Assembly (NCBI GenBank): GCA_011041895.1
Contig: DRAE01000123.1
Span: forward strand, 1 to 7,699
Direction: 5' to 3'
Source: Candidatus Bathyarchaeota archaeon
GTDB taxonomy: Archaea > Thermoproteota > DRAE01
Length of the DNA stretch: 7,699 nt
Part shown: positions 1 through 5,608 of the stretch, piece by piece
Layout of the letters: each line of letters begins with the position of its first letter
Position numbering within the stretch: position 1 is the stretch's first letter
Notes under the pieces: model-generated
Told to the model about the DNA's origin: nothing
The model's database searches: none
The model's input: the letters and a program-made list of their open reading frames with translations, nothing else
Made by a program: the position numbers and the translations under genes

Positions 1-326
1 TAGATGGAGCTGTAAGAGACGTTGATGAAATAAGAAAGATGCGGTTCCCAGTTTTTGCACGTTTAATTACACCAAACGCTGGAGAGCCAAAGGGATTCGG
101 AGAAATCAACAAGCCAATTACATGCGGGGGAGTTCTAATAGAGCCTGGAGACTGGATTGTAGGAGACGATAATGGGGTTGTAGTGATTCCAAGGAGAAAA
201 ATTGTAGAGGTAGCCAATAGAGCGTTAAGTGTATTTGAAATGGAGAATAGAATCAGAGAGGAAATTAGAAGGGGGAGCACCTTATCCCAGGTGCTGAAGC
301 TTGAGAAATGGGAGAAAGTACGCTAA
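1..326 (+). CDS. RraA-family protein (aldolase/decarboxylase-like), 5'-truncated
   Basis: This is the C-terminal part of an RraA/HMG-aldolase-fold protein; the frame is open from the left edge and the upstream part lies outside the window. The first visible residues, DGAVRD, are the family hallmark (Gly/Arg/Asp of the substrate and metal site). They are followed by PVFARLITPNAG, GEINKPITCGGV, PGDWIVGDDNGVVVIP and a charged helical tail, all typical of the family. Members are class II pyruvate/oxaloacetate aldolase-decarboxylases, and in archaea the domain is often fused behind hexulose-6-phosphate synthase. The start is missing, so a single-domain protein cannot be told from such a fusion. 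The old family label 'demethylmenaquinone methyltransferase' is a misannotation, and RNase E regulation is not expected in archaea. The gene stops 4 bp before the preferred panE start and is probably cotranscribed with it. Family assignment is firm; the substrate is unknown. Confidence 0.85.
   Translation, partial: DGAVRDVDEIRKMRFPVFARLITPNAGEPKGFGEINKPITCGGVLIEPGDWIVGDDNGVVVIPRRKIVEVANRALSVFEMENRIREEIRRGSTLSQVLKLEKWEKVR
276..295 (+). promoter_or_regulatory. Intercistronic hairpin at the RraA-panE junction
   Basis: A perfect 7-bp inverted repeat, AGCACCT (276-282) and AGGTGCT (289-295), has a 6-nt loop and lies in the last codons of the RraA gene. The right arm contains AGGTG (289-293), a Shine-Dalgarno-like word 7 nt before the TTG at 301 that is in frame with panE. 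If that TTG is used, the stem would cover its ribosome site. A regulatory role is inference; the inverted repeat itself is directly visible. Confidence 0.35.
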
Positions 327-330
327 CAAG

Positions 331-1263
331 GTGAAGGTAGCTGTCCTGGGAGCTGGAAGTATAGGCTCCCTTTTTGGAGGATACATTGCACTGGGAGGTC
401 TTCCTGTAACCTTGATTGGAAGAGAACCTCATGTCAGGAAAATACAGTTGAAAGGTTTGACTATAAAGCGCACCTTCGACGGCAAAATGATTGAGGTCAA
501 AGAAAATATCCATGCTACAACAGAGTACTCTGAAGTCAAGGATGCTGACATAGTGCTGGTAACCGTTAAAGCCTACGATACTGCAAGTGCATGTGAATGC
601 ATTAAATCATACATAAGCGATAAACACCTCATCATATGCCTCCAAAATGGATATGGGGTAGAGAAAATAGCTGAAAACGTTCTTAATAGTGGATGTGAGG
701 TTGTAAGGGCTATAACTAGTCAAGCTGCACAGTTAGCATGCCCCGGGAAGGTTCTGCACAATGGCATTGGAGACACATTCATCCAGAAACCTTCAAACAT
801 GAAACATATTGATCACCTAACTATACTCTGTAAGGCTCTTCATAATCAAGGCATTACTGCCGAGATCATTGAAAACATAACTCCAATGATATGGAGAAAA
901 CTTGTGATAAATGCTGCAATAAACCCCCTTGCAACCATAATGAATGTAAAAAATGGAAAGCTCCTGTCTAGCAAACACCTTAAAGAAATACTGGATCAAG
1001 CAATAGCTGAACTCCACCAGCTATGCAAGCATTCAAGGATTCTAGAGATTTCCAGCGGAGAAATGAAAGATATTGTTTATAGAGTCATAAATGAGACAAG
1101 CAACAACATTAACTCAATGCTACAGGATGTGAAAAAAGGTAAGAAAACTGAAATAGACTTTATTCTAAAACCATTTGTAGAGCTCTCTCAAAAGTATAAT
1201 GTTAAAGCTCCCGTAATAACCTCCCTTTACAACATGATAAAGTTCATGGAGGCGAGAACTTGA
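331..1263 (+). CDS. panE: Ketopantoate reductase (2-dehydropantoate 2-reductase)
   Basis: Reduces 2-dehydropantoate to pantoate with NAD(P)H, a cytosolic step of coenzyme A synthesis. From GTG 331 the protein has 310 residues, normal for the family. The N-terminal Rossmann domain shows GAGSIGS (7-13), TVKAYDT with K80 and LQNG with N106. The C-terminal helical domain shows WRKLVINAAINPL (188-200), giving the catalytic Lys at K190 and Asn at N194 and N198, then NSMLQD with S262 and KTEID with E274. These correspond to the known catalytic and pantoate-binding set. GTG 331 starts exactly at the usual MKVAVLGAG and lies 4 bp after the upstream stop, but lacks a Shine-Dalgarno. TTG 301 (10 extra residues) has AGGTG upstream and is the alternative. 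Its last codons overlap the coaBC start as TTGA, so the two are probably translationally coupled. Confidence 0.93.
   Translation: MKVAVLGAGSIGSLFGGYIALGGLPVTLIGREPHVRKIQLKGLTIKRTFDGKMIEVKENIHATTEYSEVKDADIVLVTVKAYDTASACECIKSYISDKHLIICLQNGYGVEKIAENVLNSGCEVVRAITSQAAQLACPGKVLHNGIGDTFIQKPSNMKHIDHLTILCKALHNQGITAEIIENITPMIWRKLVINAAINPLATIMNVKNGKLLSSKHLKEILDQAIAELHQLCKHSRILEISSGEMKDIVYRVINETSNNINSMLQDVKKGKKTEIDFILKPFVELSQKYNVKAPVITSLYNMIKFMEART
1248..1252 (+). promoter_or_regulatory. Shine-Dalgarno site of coaBC
   Basis: GGAGG inside the end of panE, 7 nt before TTG 1260. It decides the choice of this TTG as the coaBC start, which also overlaps the panE stop in the arrangement TTGA. Confidence 0.75.
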
Positions 1264-2441
1264 AGATACTATTTGCAGTTACTGGAAGTGTTGCAGCATT
1301 TGAGGCTATTAGGTTGATAAGGGATCTTTCTAAAGCTGAAAATGAAGTTTATGTGGTGGCTTCACGCCAGGCACTGAAATATGTCACAGCTGAAATTCTC
1401 AGATGGGCTTCTGGAAGAAATAAAATATATACTGAGCTTGAGGAGAATGCATTTCATGTAACATTGAGCAACATGTGCGACATCATGGTCATATACCCTG
1501 CGACAGCGAACACCATTTCAAAAATCGCAAATGGAATTGCTGACACCCCAGTTACGTTAACTGCGATCTCATTTGCATCGACGGGAAAACCTTTGATAAT
1601 ATTCCCAGCAATGTGTCTGAAACTATATGAGAGCCCCTTCTTCAGGAGAAACTTAGAGAAACTGAAAAGTATGGAAAACATCAGAATCGTAGGGCCAGTC
1701 ATAGAGGACAATATAGCTAAGGTAGTTAAACCAGCTAAAGCTTTAAAACTCATATTAGGCTTCTCCCCGCTAAAGAGGGCGCCTAAAGGTTTGAAAGTTC
1801 TAGTCACCGCTGGACCTACTAGAACCTACATTGATAAGATAAGGTACCTTACAAATCCCAGCAGTGGTAGAATGGGTGTATACATTGCAGAGGAACTTTA
1901 CATGCGTGGTGCAGATGTCAAGCTTGTGCTTGGAAAAGGCTCCGTTAAACCACTACCTGACATTCCATTTATAGAAGTGGAGACAACTGGTGAAATGCTT
2001 GGAAAAGTTCTTGAGGAGCTTAGGAAAGAACCCTATCATCTAGTCATATTGGCTGCAGCCCCCATGGATTTCAGTGTTGCAACTGTTTCACATAGTAAAT
2101 TGAAGTCCGATAGAAGCTATGAGTTAAGGCTTCAACCATGTCCTAAAATATACTCTGCAATCGTTAAAAACTTCCCAGGAGTCAACGTCATCTGCTTCAA
2201 GGCAGATATAATCAAGGACAAGTTCTCCTTCATAGGCAAGATGACAGATTTCGTTAAAAGGAACAAGCTTCTCTTTGTAGTTGCAAATGACATATCTATT
2301 CCAGAGAAGGTGTTTGGAAGCGAGTCAAGCAAGGTTATGATAATCGATGAAAACGGCTTGGTAACTGAGACAGGTTATATACCCAAGCGACAGATAGCTG
2401 AAGTGGTAGTGGACATAGCATTGAAAAAACTGGGTTTTTAA
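1260..2441 (+). CDS. coaBC: Bifunctional phosphopantothenoylcysteine decarboxylase / phosphopantothenate-cysteine ligase
   Basis: Joins cysteine to 4'-phosphopantothenate (CoaB) and decarboxylates the product to 4'-phosphopantetheine (CoaC, FMN-dependent) in coenzyme A synthesis. Length is 393 residues, normal for a full Dfp protein. CoaC half (about 1-165): flavin-binding TGSVAAFE (8-15), catalytic His H66 in FHVTLSN, PATANTISKIANGIAD (80-95) and PAMC (116-119). The last replaces the bacterial PAMN; archaeal relatives often differ here too. CoaB half (about 178-393): VTAGPTRTYIDKIRYLTN, SSGRMG (201-206), AAAPMDF (265-271), KLK (280-282), archaeal-type PCPKIY (293-298), CFKAD and VAND (341-344). 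The nucleotide-binding and dimer motifs are therefore present. TTG 1260 is supported by GGAGG at 1248 and the canonical N-terminus. The stop is one base from that of the convergent minus-strand gene. Confidence 0.94.
   Translation: MKILFAVTGSVAAFEAIRLIRDLSKAENEVYVVASRQALKYVTAEILRWASGRNKIYTELEENAFHVTLSNMCDIMVIYPATANTISKIANGIADTPVTLTAISFASTGKPLIIFPAMCLKLYESPFFRRNLEKLKSMENIRIVGPVIEDNIAKVVKPAKALKLILGFSPLKRAPKGLKVLVTAGPTRTYIDKIRYLTNPSSGRMGVYIAEELYMRGADVKLVLGKGSVKPLPDIPFIEVETTGEMLGKVLEELRKEPYHLVILAAAPMDFSVATVSHSKLKSDRSYELRLQPCPKIYSAIVKNFPGVNVICFKADIIKDKFSFIGKMTDFVKRNKLLFVVANDISIPEKVFGSESSKVMIIDENGLVTETGYIPKRQIAEVVVDIALKKLGF
2425..2439. terminator. Symmetric bidirectional terminator between convergent genes
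   Basis: AAAAAC (2425-2430), TGG loop, GTTTTT (2434-2439) form a 6-bp inverted repeat across the coaBC stop region. Read on either strand it ends in a T-run: TTTTTAATTTATT follows on the plus strand and TTTTTT appears on the minus strand (complement of 2424-2429). Archaeal intrinsic termination depends mainly on U-tracts, so one element could stop both convergent transcripts. The stem is weak (five A-T pairs, one G-C), so termination is inferred. Confidence 0.45.
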
Positions 2442-2442
2442 T

Positions 2443-2862
2443 TTATTCTATATAAACGTATAGTACATCTCCTATCTTTATAACCTTGAAACTATATCTT
2501 CTAGGGTCATTGATTACATAGCAGAACGAGTTCAACTTGTGCTTGGTAGGTATCGTAACGATTTTCTCAACATATCCTAGAAAAGCCCAAATGGCATATC
2601 TATAAATTATGGCATGTCTACTTTCATCACTTGAAATAATTACAGTCGACATCCCCCTTTCAAAGAATATAAACTGCGTTAAGCTACTCCAGCACTCCTC
2701 GTCGACTCTTTGAATAGCATATTCTATATGGCTTATGTTCATGTCATGAACTAAGTTAATGTTCACGCTTAGGTAAATTTCTCCAGTAACTACTACCAGC
2801 AGTAGAAATAGGAAACCTAGCTTAAACAATTCTTTTCGAGTTAGCTTTCTTGTCTCCTGCAT
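2443..2862 (-). CDS. Unrecognised small membrane-anchored or secreted protein
   Basis: I do not recognise this family. From ATG 2862 it has 139 residues: a basic N-terminus (RKLTRKELFK), one hydrophobic stretch at about 15-27 (LGFLFLLLVVV), then a polar, aromatic-rich domain of about 110 residues predicted to lie outside the membrane. The stretch is short, so it could be either an anchor or a cleaved signal peptide. The domain contains two Cys (near EECWSS and NSFCYV), which could pair in an extracytoplasmic protein. It ends in a beta-like KVIKIGDVLYVYIE. A longer frame begins at TTG 2886, but a TATA-like element centred near 2890 would place transcription start almost at ATG 2862, so I prefer ATG. 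It is the only minus-strand gene here, convergent with coaBC and divergent from the lipid gene. Codon use resembles the neighbours, and no strong competing reading exists in this stretch. Confidence 0.65.
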   Translation of the reverse strand: MQETRKLTRKELFKLGFLFLLLVVVTGEIYLSVNINLVHDMNISHIEYAIQRVDEECWSSLTQFIFFERGMSTVIISSDESRHAIIYRYAIWAFLGYVEKIVTIPTKHKLNSFCYVINDPRRYSFKVIKIGDVLYVYIE

Positions 2863-2884
2863 CTTTATTCCTTTACCAACCTTC

Positions 2885-2903
2885 AAATTTAAAATTGAAA
2901 TTT
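2885..2903. promoter_or_regulatory. Divergent AT-rich promoter region
   Basis: The 65-bp spacer between the starts at 2862 (minus) and 2928 (plus) holds an AT block with two copies of the self-complementary word AAATTT (2885-2890 and 2898-2903). On the minus strand TTTTAAAT (complement of 2887-2894) is a TATA-like box about 26-28 nt before ATG 2862. On the plus strand TTTAAAA (2888-2894) or the second AAATTT is about 27-37 nt before GTG 2928. These distances fit transcripts with very short or no leaders. No Shine-Dalgarno is seen before GTG 2928. Promoter activity is inferred. Confidence 0.5.
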
Positions 2904-2927
2904 GGAAGTGCCTCTACTAATTTAACT

Positions 2928-3527
2928 GTGCTATCCCGAATAAAGAAACAATATGAAAAAGTCATTACAAGACTTTTAAAGTTAGAAGATCAACCACGAA
3001 TATCCCCAAACACAATATCACTTCTAGGATTCCTAGTGGCCATTCTTGCCTCCCTGTTAATATACTATCATTTCATTATAGTCGCTGTTCTATCGATTCT
3101 TCTGTCGGGCTTTCTTGACTCGATAGATGGCATAGTCGCTAGGAAGGCTGGACTAGAGTCGAAATTTGGTGCATTTCTTGACTCGGTTCTTGACAGGTAT
3201 TCCGACGCTGTGATCATCTTTTCAATGGTTGTATCAAATCTATGCTCCGCTTGGATAGGGCTTTTTGCCATAATTGGTTTTCTCATGATGAGCTATATGC
3301 GTGCACGTGGAGAAGCATTGGGCGCTTCCTCCGCTGGAGCTGGGATAATGGAGAGAGCAGAGAGACTGTTAGCTTTATCCCTGATTTTAATAGCTTCAAG
3401 CATTGCGTCAGATCCTCGCACTGTATGTGACATTTGTATGCTTGTACTTACTGTGCTTGTCCATGCATCATGTATTCAAAGATTCATTCACATACAGAAA
3501 CAGCTGAGGGAGACTAATGCAGGATGA
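2928..3527 (+). CDS. CDP-alcohol phosphatidyltransferase, probable archaetidylinositol phosphate synthase
   Basis: Integral membrane enzyme that transfers a phospho-headgroup from CDP-activated lipid (CDP-archaeol in archaea) to an alcohol. From GTG 2928 it has 199 residues, usual for the family. The complete CDP-alcohol signature is present: D64, D67-G68, A71-R72, G81, D85, D89 (from LDSIDGIVAR and SKFGAFLDSVLDR), giving the two-metal catalytic site. RISPNTISLLGF near residue 24 and SYMRARGEALG (122-132) followed by GIMERAERLL (139-148) resemble archaeal inositol-phosphate-accepting enzymes and PgsA-like relatives. About six hydrophobic helices fit the fold. The frame extends upstream to TTG 2850, but that would overlap the divergent gene, and GTG 2928 gives the typical MLSRI start. 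The 3' end overlaps the next gene by 11 bp. Family is firm; the acceptor (inositol phosphate versus glycerol phosphate) is likely but unproven. Confidence 0.88.
   Translation: MLSRIKKQYEKVITRLLKLEDQPRISPNTISLLGFLVAILASLLIYYHFIIVAVLSILLSGFLDSIDGIVARKAGLESKFGAFLDSVLDRYSDAVIIFSMVVSNLCSAWIGLFAIIGFLMMSYMRARGEALGASSAGAGIMERAERLLALSLILIASSIASDPRTVCDICMLVLTVLVHASCIQRFIHIQKQLRETNAG
3506..3510 (+). promoter_or_regulatory. Shine-Dalgarno site of the 124-residue protein
   Basis: GAGGG inside the end of the lipid gene, 6 nt before ATG 3517. It favours ATG 3517 over the in-frame ATG 3532 and suggests coupled translation with the overlapping upstream gene. Confidence 0.55.
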
Positions 3528-3891
3528 AGACATGGAAAAAATACTAAAGCTTGAAATAAAGTCTCTTAAAATGGGAGACTTCACACTAAATTTGGAAATC
3601 CAAGTGTCGAACATGGGAGACATTGACCTTAGGCTTAAGCTCATAGACAACACATTAGCCACGCTTAAAATGATGAACTTCCATGGAGAGCACATGTTCG
3701 AGCATCCCATAAAGGTGGGTTCAAGTGAAATATACATAAGGGCTGGGAAAAGCTATGTCTTAAATTGTAAAGTTAAGCTTCCTCCACTTGGCTCAGGAAT
3801 ATATTACATCTATCTGGCATCTTCATTTCTACTTGATATTTTTCCAAAGTTTGTCTATCTTGAGAGTACATTGAAGAAAGTGATACTCTAA
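3517..3891 (+). CDS. Unrecognised 124-residue beta-rich protein, coupled to the lipid synthase gene
   Basis: I do not recognise this family. The protein is 124 residues, apparently soluble in its first two thirds, with alternating hydrophobic/polar strands (KLEIKSL, FTLNLEIQVSN, IDLRLKLI, SSEIYIRAGKSYVLNCKVKL) that suggest a beta-sandwich. A pattern like LEIQVSN followed by short strands is reminiscent of LEA14/WHy or other immunoglobulin-like folds, but this is only a resemblance. MGDFTLNLEIQ and MGDIDLRLKL, 14 residues apart, look like a weak internal repeat. The C-terminal third (IYYIYLASSFLLDIFPKFVYL) is hydrophobic and could touch the membrane. The gene overlaps the phosphatidyltransferase by 11 bp and has its own GAGGG, so it is almost certainly cotranscribed. 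ATG 3532 is an alternative start. A T6 run follows its stop. Confidence 0.75.
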   Translation: MQDEDMEKILKLEIKSLKMGDFTLNLEIQVSNMGDIDLRLKLIDNTLATLKMMNFHGEHMFEHPIKVGSSEIYIRAGKSYVLNCKVKLPPLGSGIYYIYLASSFLLDIFPKFVYLESTLKKVIL

Positions 3892-3896
3892 CAATC

Positions 3897-3902
3897 TTTT
3901 TT
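3897..3902 (+). terminator. T-run after the 124-residue gene; possible promoter element for the next gene
   Basis: TTTTTT begins 5 nt after the stop at 3891 and could act as an archaeal U-tract terminator. The continuation TTTTTTAAGC is also about 30 nt before ATG 3935, so the same bases could form a weak TATA-like box for the LysRS-like gene. A second AT block (TTTAATAT, 3918-3925) is too close to the ATG for a normal TATA position unless the start lies further in. No Shine-Dalgarno precedes ATG 3935. Confidence 0.35.
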
Positions 3903-3934
3903 AAGCTTAGAGATATGTTTAATATGATTTTCCA

Positions 3935-5545
3935 ATGACTATTCCATATGTTCACTGGATCGATGAAACAGTCGAAAAGCTGGCAGAACTTAAACTGGAA
4001 AAATACGTTTTAAACAGTGGAATATCGGTTTCAGGGCCAATACATATAGGGCATGCAAGGACAGAGCTTATCACCCCCAATGCCATCAAGAGAGGCCTTG
4101 AGAAAAAGGGCTTTGATGCAGTGCATATATGCATCCTATATACACAGGATCCACTTAAGAGCAAGGTTAAGCGAATAGTGGGGAAAGAGTTTGCAGAGAA
4201 ATGGGCTGGAACAAGGTTAATCGATGTACCATGCCCCTACAGCTGCTGCAGCAACTGGGTTGAACATTACCTAAAGAACTTCTATGAAACAGTAAAGGAA
4301 TTTGGGCTTGAAGTCGAGTTCTATACGACAACCGAAATCTACAGAGAGCATCCAAGGATGAAGGAGGCTATAATAACCTGCATAGAGAAAAGGGGGGAAC
4401 TTGTTGAAATCCTTAACAAGTTTAGAACTAAGAAGCTCCCGGAAAACTATATTCCTTTCATGCCCCTATGCAACAACTGTAAAAGCATTGATAGAACAGT
4501 TGCCTTATCCGTTGATATCGACAGCTACGAAGTCGAGTACAAGTGTCTAAAATGCGGTTCAACAGGCTACAGTAGCATGCGTGAGGGAAAGCTTCCATGG
4601 AGAGTAGAGTGGCCTGCTCTATGGTACACCTTCAATGTCACGTTTGAGCCGTATGGAAAGGATATGGCCGTCGCTGGAGGAAGCATGGAAAGTGCAAGTA
4701 TAATTATCAGAGAAATATTTGGTTTAAAGGAGCCGCATCACATGTTCATGGAGTGGGTTGCCCTACTAGTTAACAATAAGCCAGTTGAAATGACAAGTTC
4801 TGGGGGAGTATACTTCGAGTTTACTGAGTGGACTAAAGTGTCAGATCCAAGAGTTCTAAAGTATTGGTACTTTTACATGAAGCCTAATAGGCATCTCACA
4901 TTTGAACCATCATTAATTCCCAAGTTAAATGACCTGTACGATGAAGCTGAGAAAGTGTACTTTAACATAGTTGAGGAACCTGATGAGAAGGAGAGACAGG
5001 CTAAATGTAGAAGCTTTGAATTAGCGAATGATGACAAGCCCCCAAAAGAACCCCTGCTTCTTCCGTCATATAGGTTCATGTCAACAATAGTTCAAGCCAT
5101 AGGCTTGAAACTTGACAGAGAAAAAATTCTTGGAATACTGAAAAGAACATGTCACATCGATGAATCCACAAGCGATGAGAGAATAGAGGCTATCATGGAA
5201 AGAGCTAAACAAGCGATATACTGGGTTTCAAAGTATGCTCCTCCACAGTTCAGGATAAACATAGTTGAGAAACTAGATGAAAGCATACTATCAAAGCTCA
5301 CGGAAACCGATAGAAACTTCTTCAGGGAAATAGCCGAGTTCATTGAATCAAGAAAAGGGATTAAACCAGAGGTTCTCGAGCAGGTAATATATGACAAGGC
5401 AAGAAAGCACTATAAGCCTCATAGAAAAGGATTCCAGAAGCTATACTTGATATTCTTGGGAACGAAAAGTGGACCTAGAATCGCCCCCTTCCTAATGACA
5501 CTTGATAAAAGCTTCGTGATTAAAAGATTAAAACTTCTTGAGTGA
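3935..5545 (+). CDS. lysS: Class I lysyl-tRNA synthetase family protein, divergent active site
   Basis: By family this would attach lysine to tRNA-Lys in the cytosol. The 536-residue length and domain order match class I LysRS. There is a Rossmann core with GPIHIGH (35-40 region, H37/H40), the paired cysteines CNNC (179-182) and CLKC (204-207) of a zinc knuckle, LPWRVEWPALW (220-230), EPYGKDMAVAGGS (238-250), a helical anticodon-binding region with RTCHIDEST and WVSKYAPP, and the terminal GTKSGPRIAPFL (509-520). Several family signatures are changed: TPSG is SVSG (31-34), the DDYDRxRKVP region is TQDPLKSKVKR, GKDH is GKDM (M244), and the KMSxSKGN loop reads EMTSSGGV (285-292), lacking both lysines. 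It could be a functional but divergent LysRS or a paralogue with another role. It has its own short upstream region. Start ATG 3935 leaves 26 residues before the core, as expected. Confidence 0.85.
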   Translation: MTIPYVHWIDETVEKLAELKLEKYVLNSGISVSGPIHIGHARTELITPNAIKRGLEKKGFDAVHICILYTQDPLKSKVKRIVGKEFAEKWAGTRLIDVPCPYSCCSNWVEHYLKNFYETVKEFGLEVEFYTTTEIYREHPRMKEAIITCIEKRGELVEILNKFRTKKLPENYIPFMPLCNNCKSIDRTVALSVDIDSYEVEYKCLKCGSTGYSSMREGKLPWRVEWPALWYTFNVTFEPYGKDMAVAGGSMESASIIIREIFGLKEPHHMFMEWVALLVNNKPVEMTSSGGVYFEFTEWTKVSDPRVLKYWYFYMKPNRHLTFEPSLIPKLNDLYDEAEKVYFNIVEEPDEKERQAKCRSFELANDDKPPKEPLLLPSYRFMSTIVQAIGLKLDREKILGILKRTCHIDESTSDERIEAIMERAKQAIYWVSKYAPPQFRINIVEKLDESILSKLTETDRNFFREIAEFIESRKGIKPEVLEQVIYDKARKHYKPHRKGFQKLYLIFLGTKSGPRIAPFLMTLDKSFVIKRLKLLE

Positions 5546-5561
5546 ACTATCATTAATAATA

Positions 5562-5570
5562 CTTTAAATT
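5562..5570 (+). promoter_or_regulatory. TATA-like box of the S26e gene
   Basis: CTTTAAATT inside an AT-rich stretch (5548-5571) just after the LysRS-like gene. Its centre near 5566 predicts transcription start near 5592, giving a leader of about 17 nt before ATG 5609. It argues against an in-frame ATG at 5579, which would lie upstream of the predicted transcript. Inferred from composition and spacing. Confidence 0.55.
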
Positions 5571-5594
5571 TCTGCCGCATGTATTATGTTACAC

Positions 5595-5607
5595 GGGGCG
5601 GAACCCC
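5595..5607 (+). promoter_or_regulatory. GC hairpin and GGGGCGG ribosome site in the S26e leader
   Basis: GGGG (5595-5598) and CCCC (5604-5607) can form a 4-bp GC stem with loop CGGAA, ending one nucleotide before ATG 5609. The left arm belongs to GGGGCGG (5595-5601), whose GGGG can pair with the CCUC of the 16S 3' end through one G-U pair, so hairpin and ribosome binding would compete. Translation control is inference. Confidence 0.4.
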
Positions 5608-5608
5608 A

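Noticed and set aside
1454..1807. Minus-strand open frame of 117 codons inside coaBC
   Set aside because: It lies wholly antisense to well-conserved CoaC codons, shows no known family features, and has no promoter or ribosome site of its own.
2850..2927. Upstream extension of the phosphatidyltransferase to TTG 2850
   Set aside because: It would overlap the divergent gene and run through the AT-rich promoter, adding 26 non-family residues.
3111..3185. 12-nt direct repeat TTTCTTGACTCG (3111-3122 and 3174-3185)
   Set aside because: Both copies encode FLDS around the two halves of the phosphatidyltransferase metal motif, so protein constraint and codon choice explain it.
3571..3621. Repeated ATGGGAGAC (3571-3579, 3613-3621) as a regulatory repeat
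   Set aside because: Both copies are in frame and encode MGD in the 124-residue protein; more likely a weak protein-level repeat than a DNA element.
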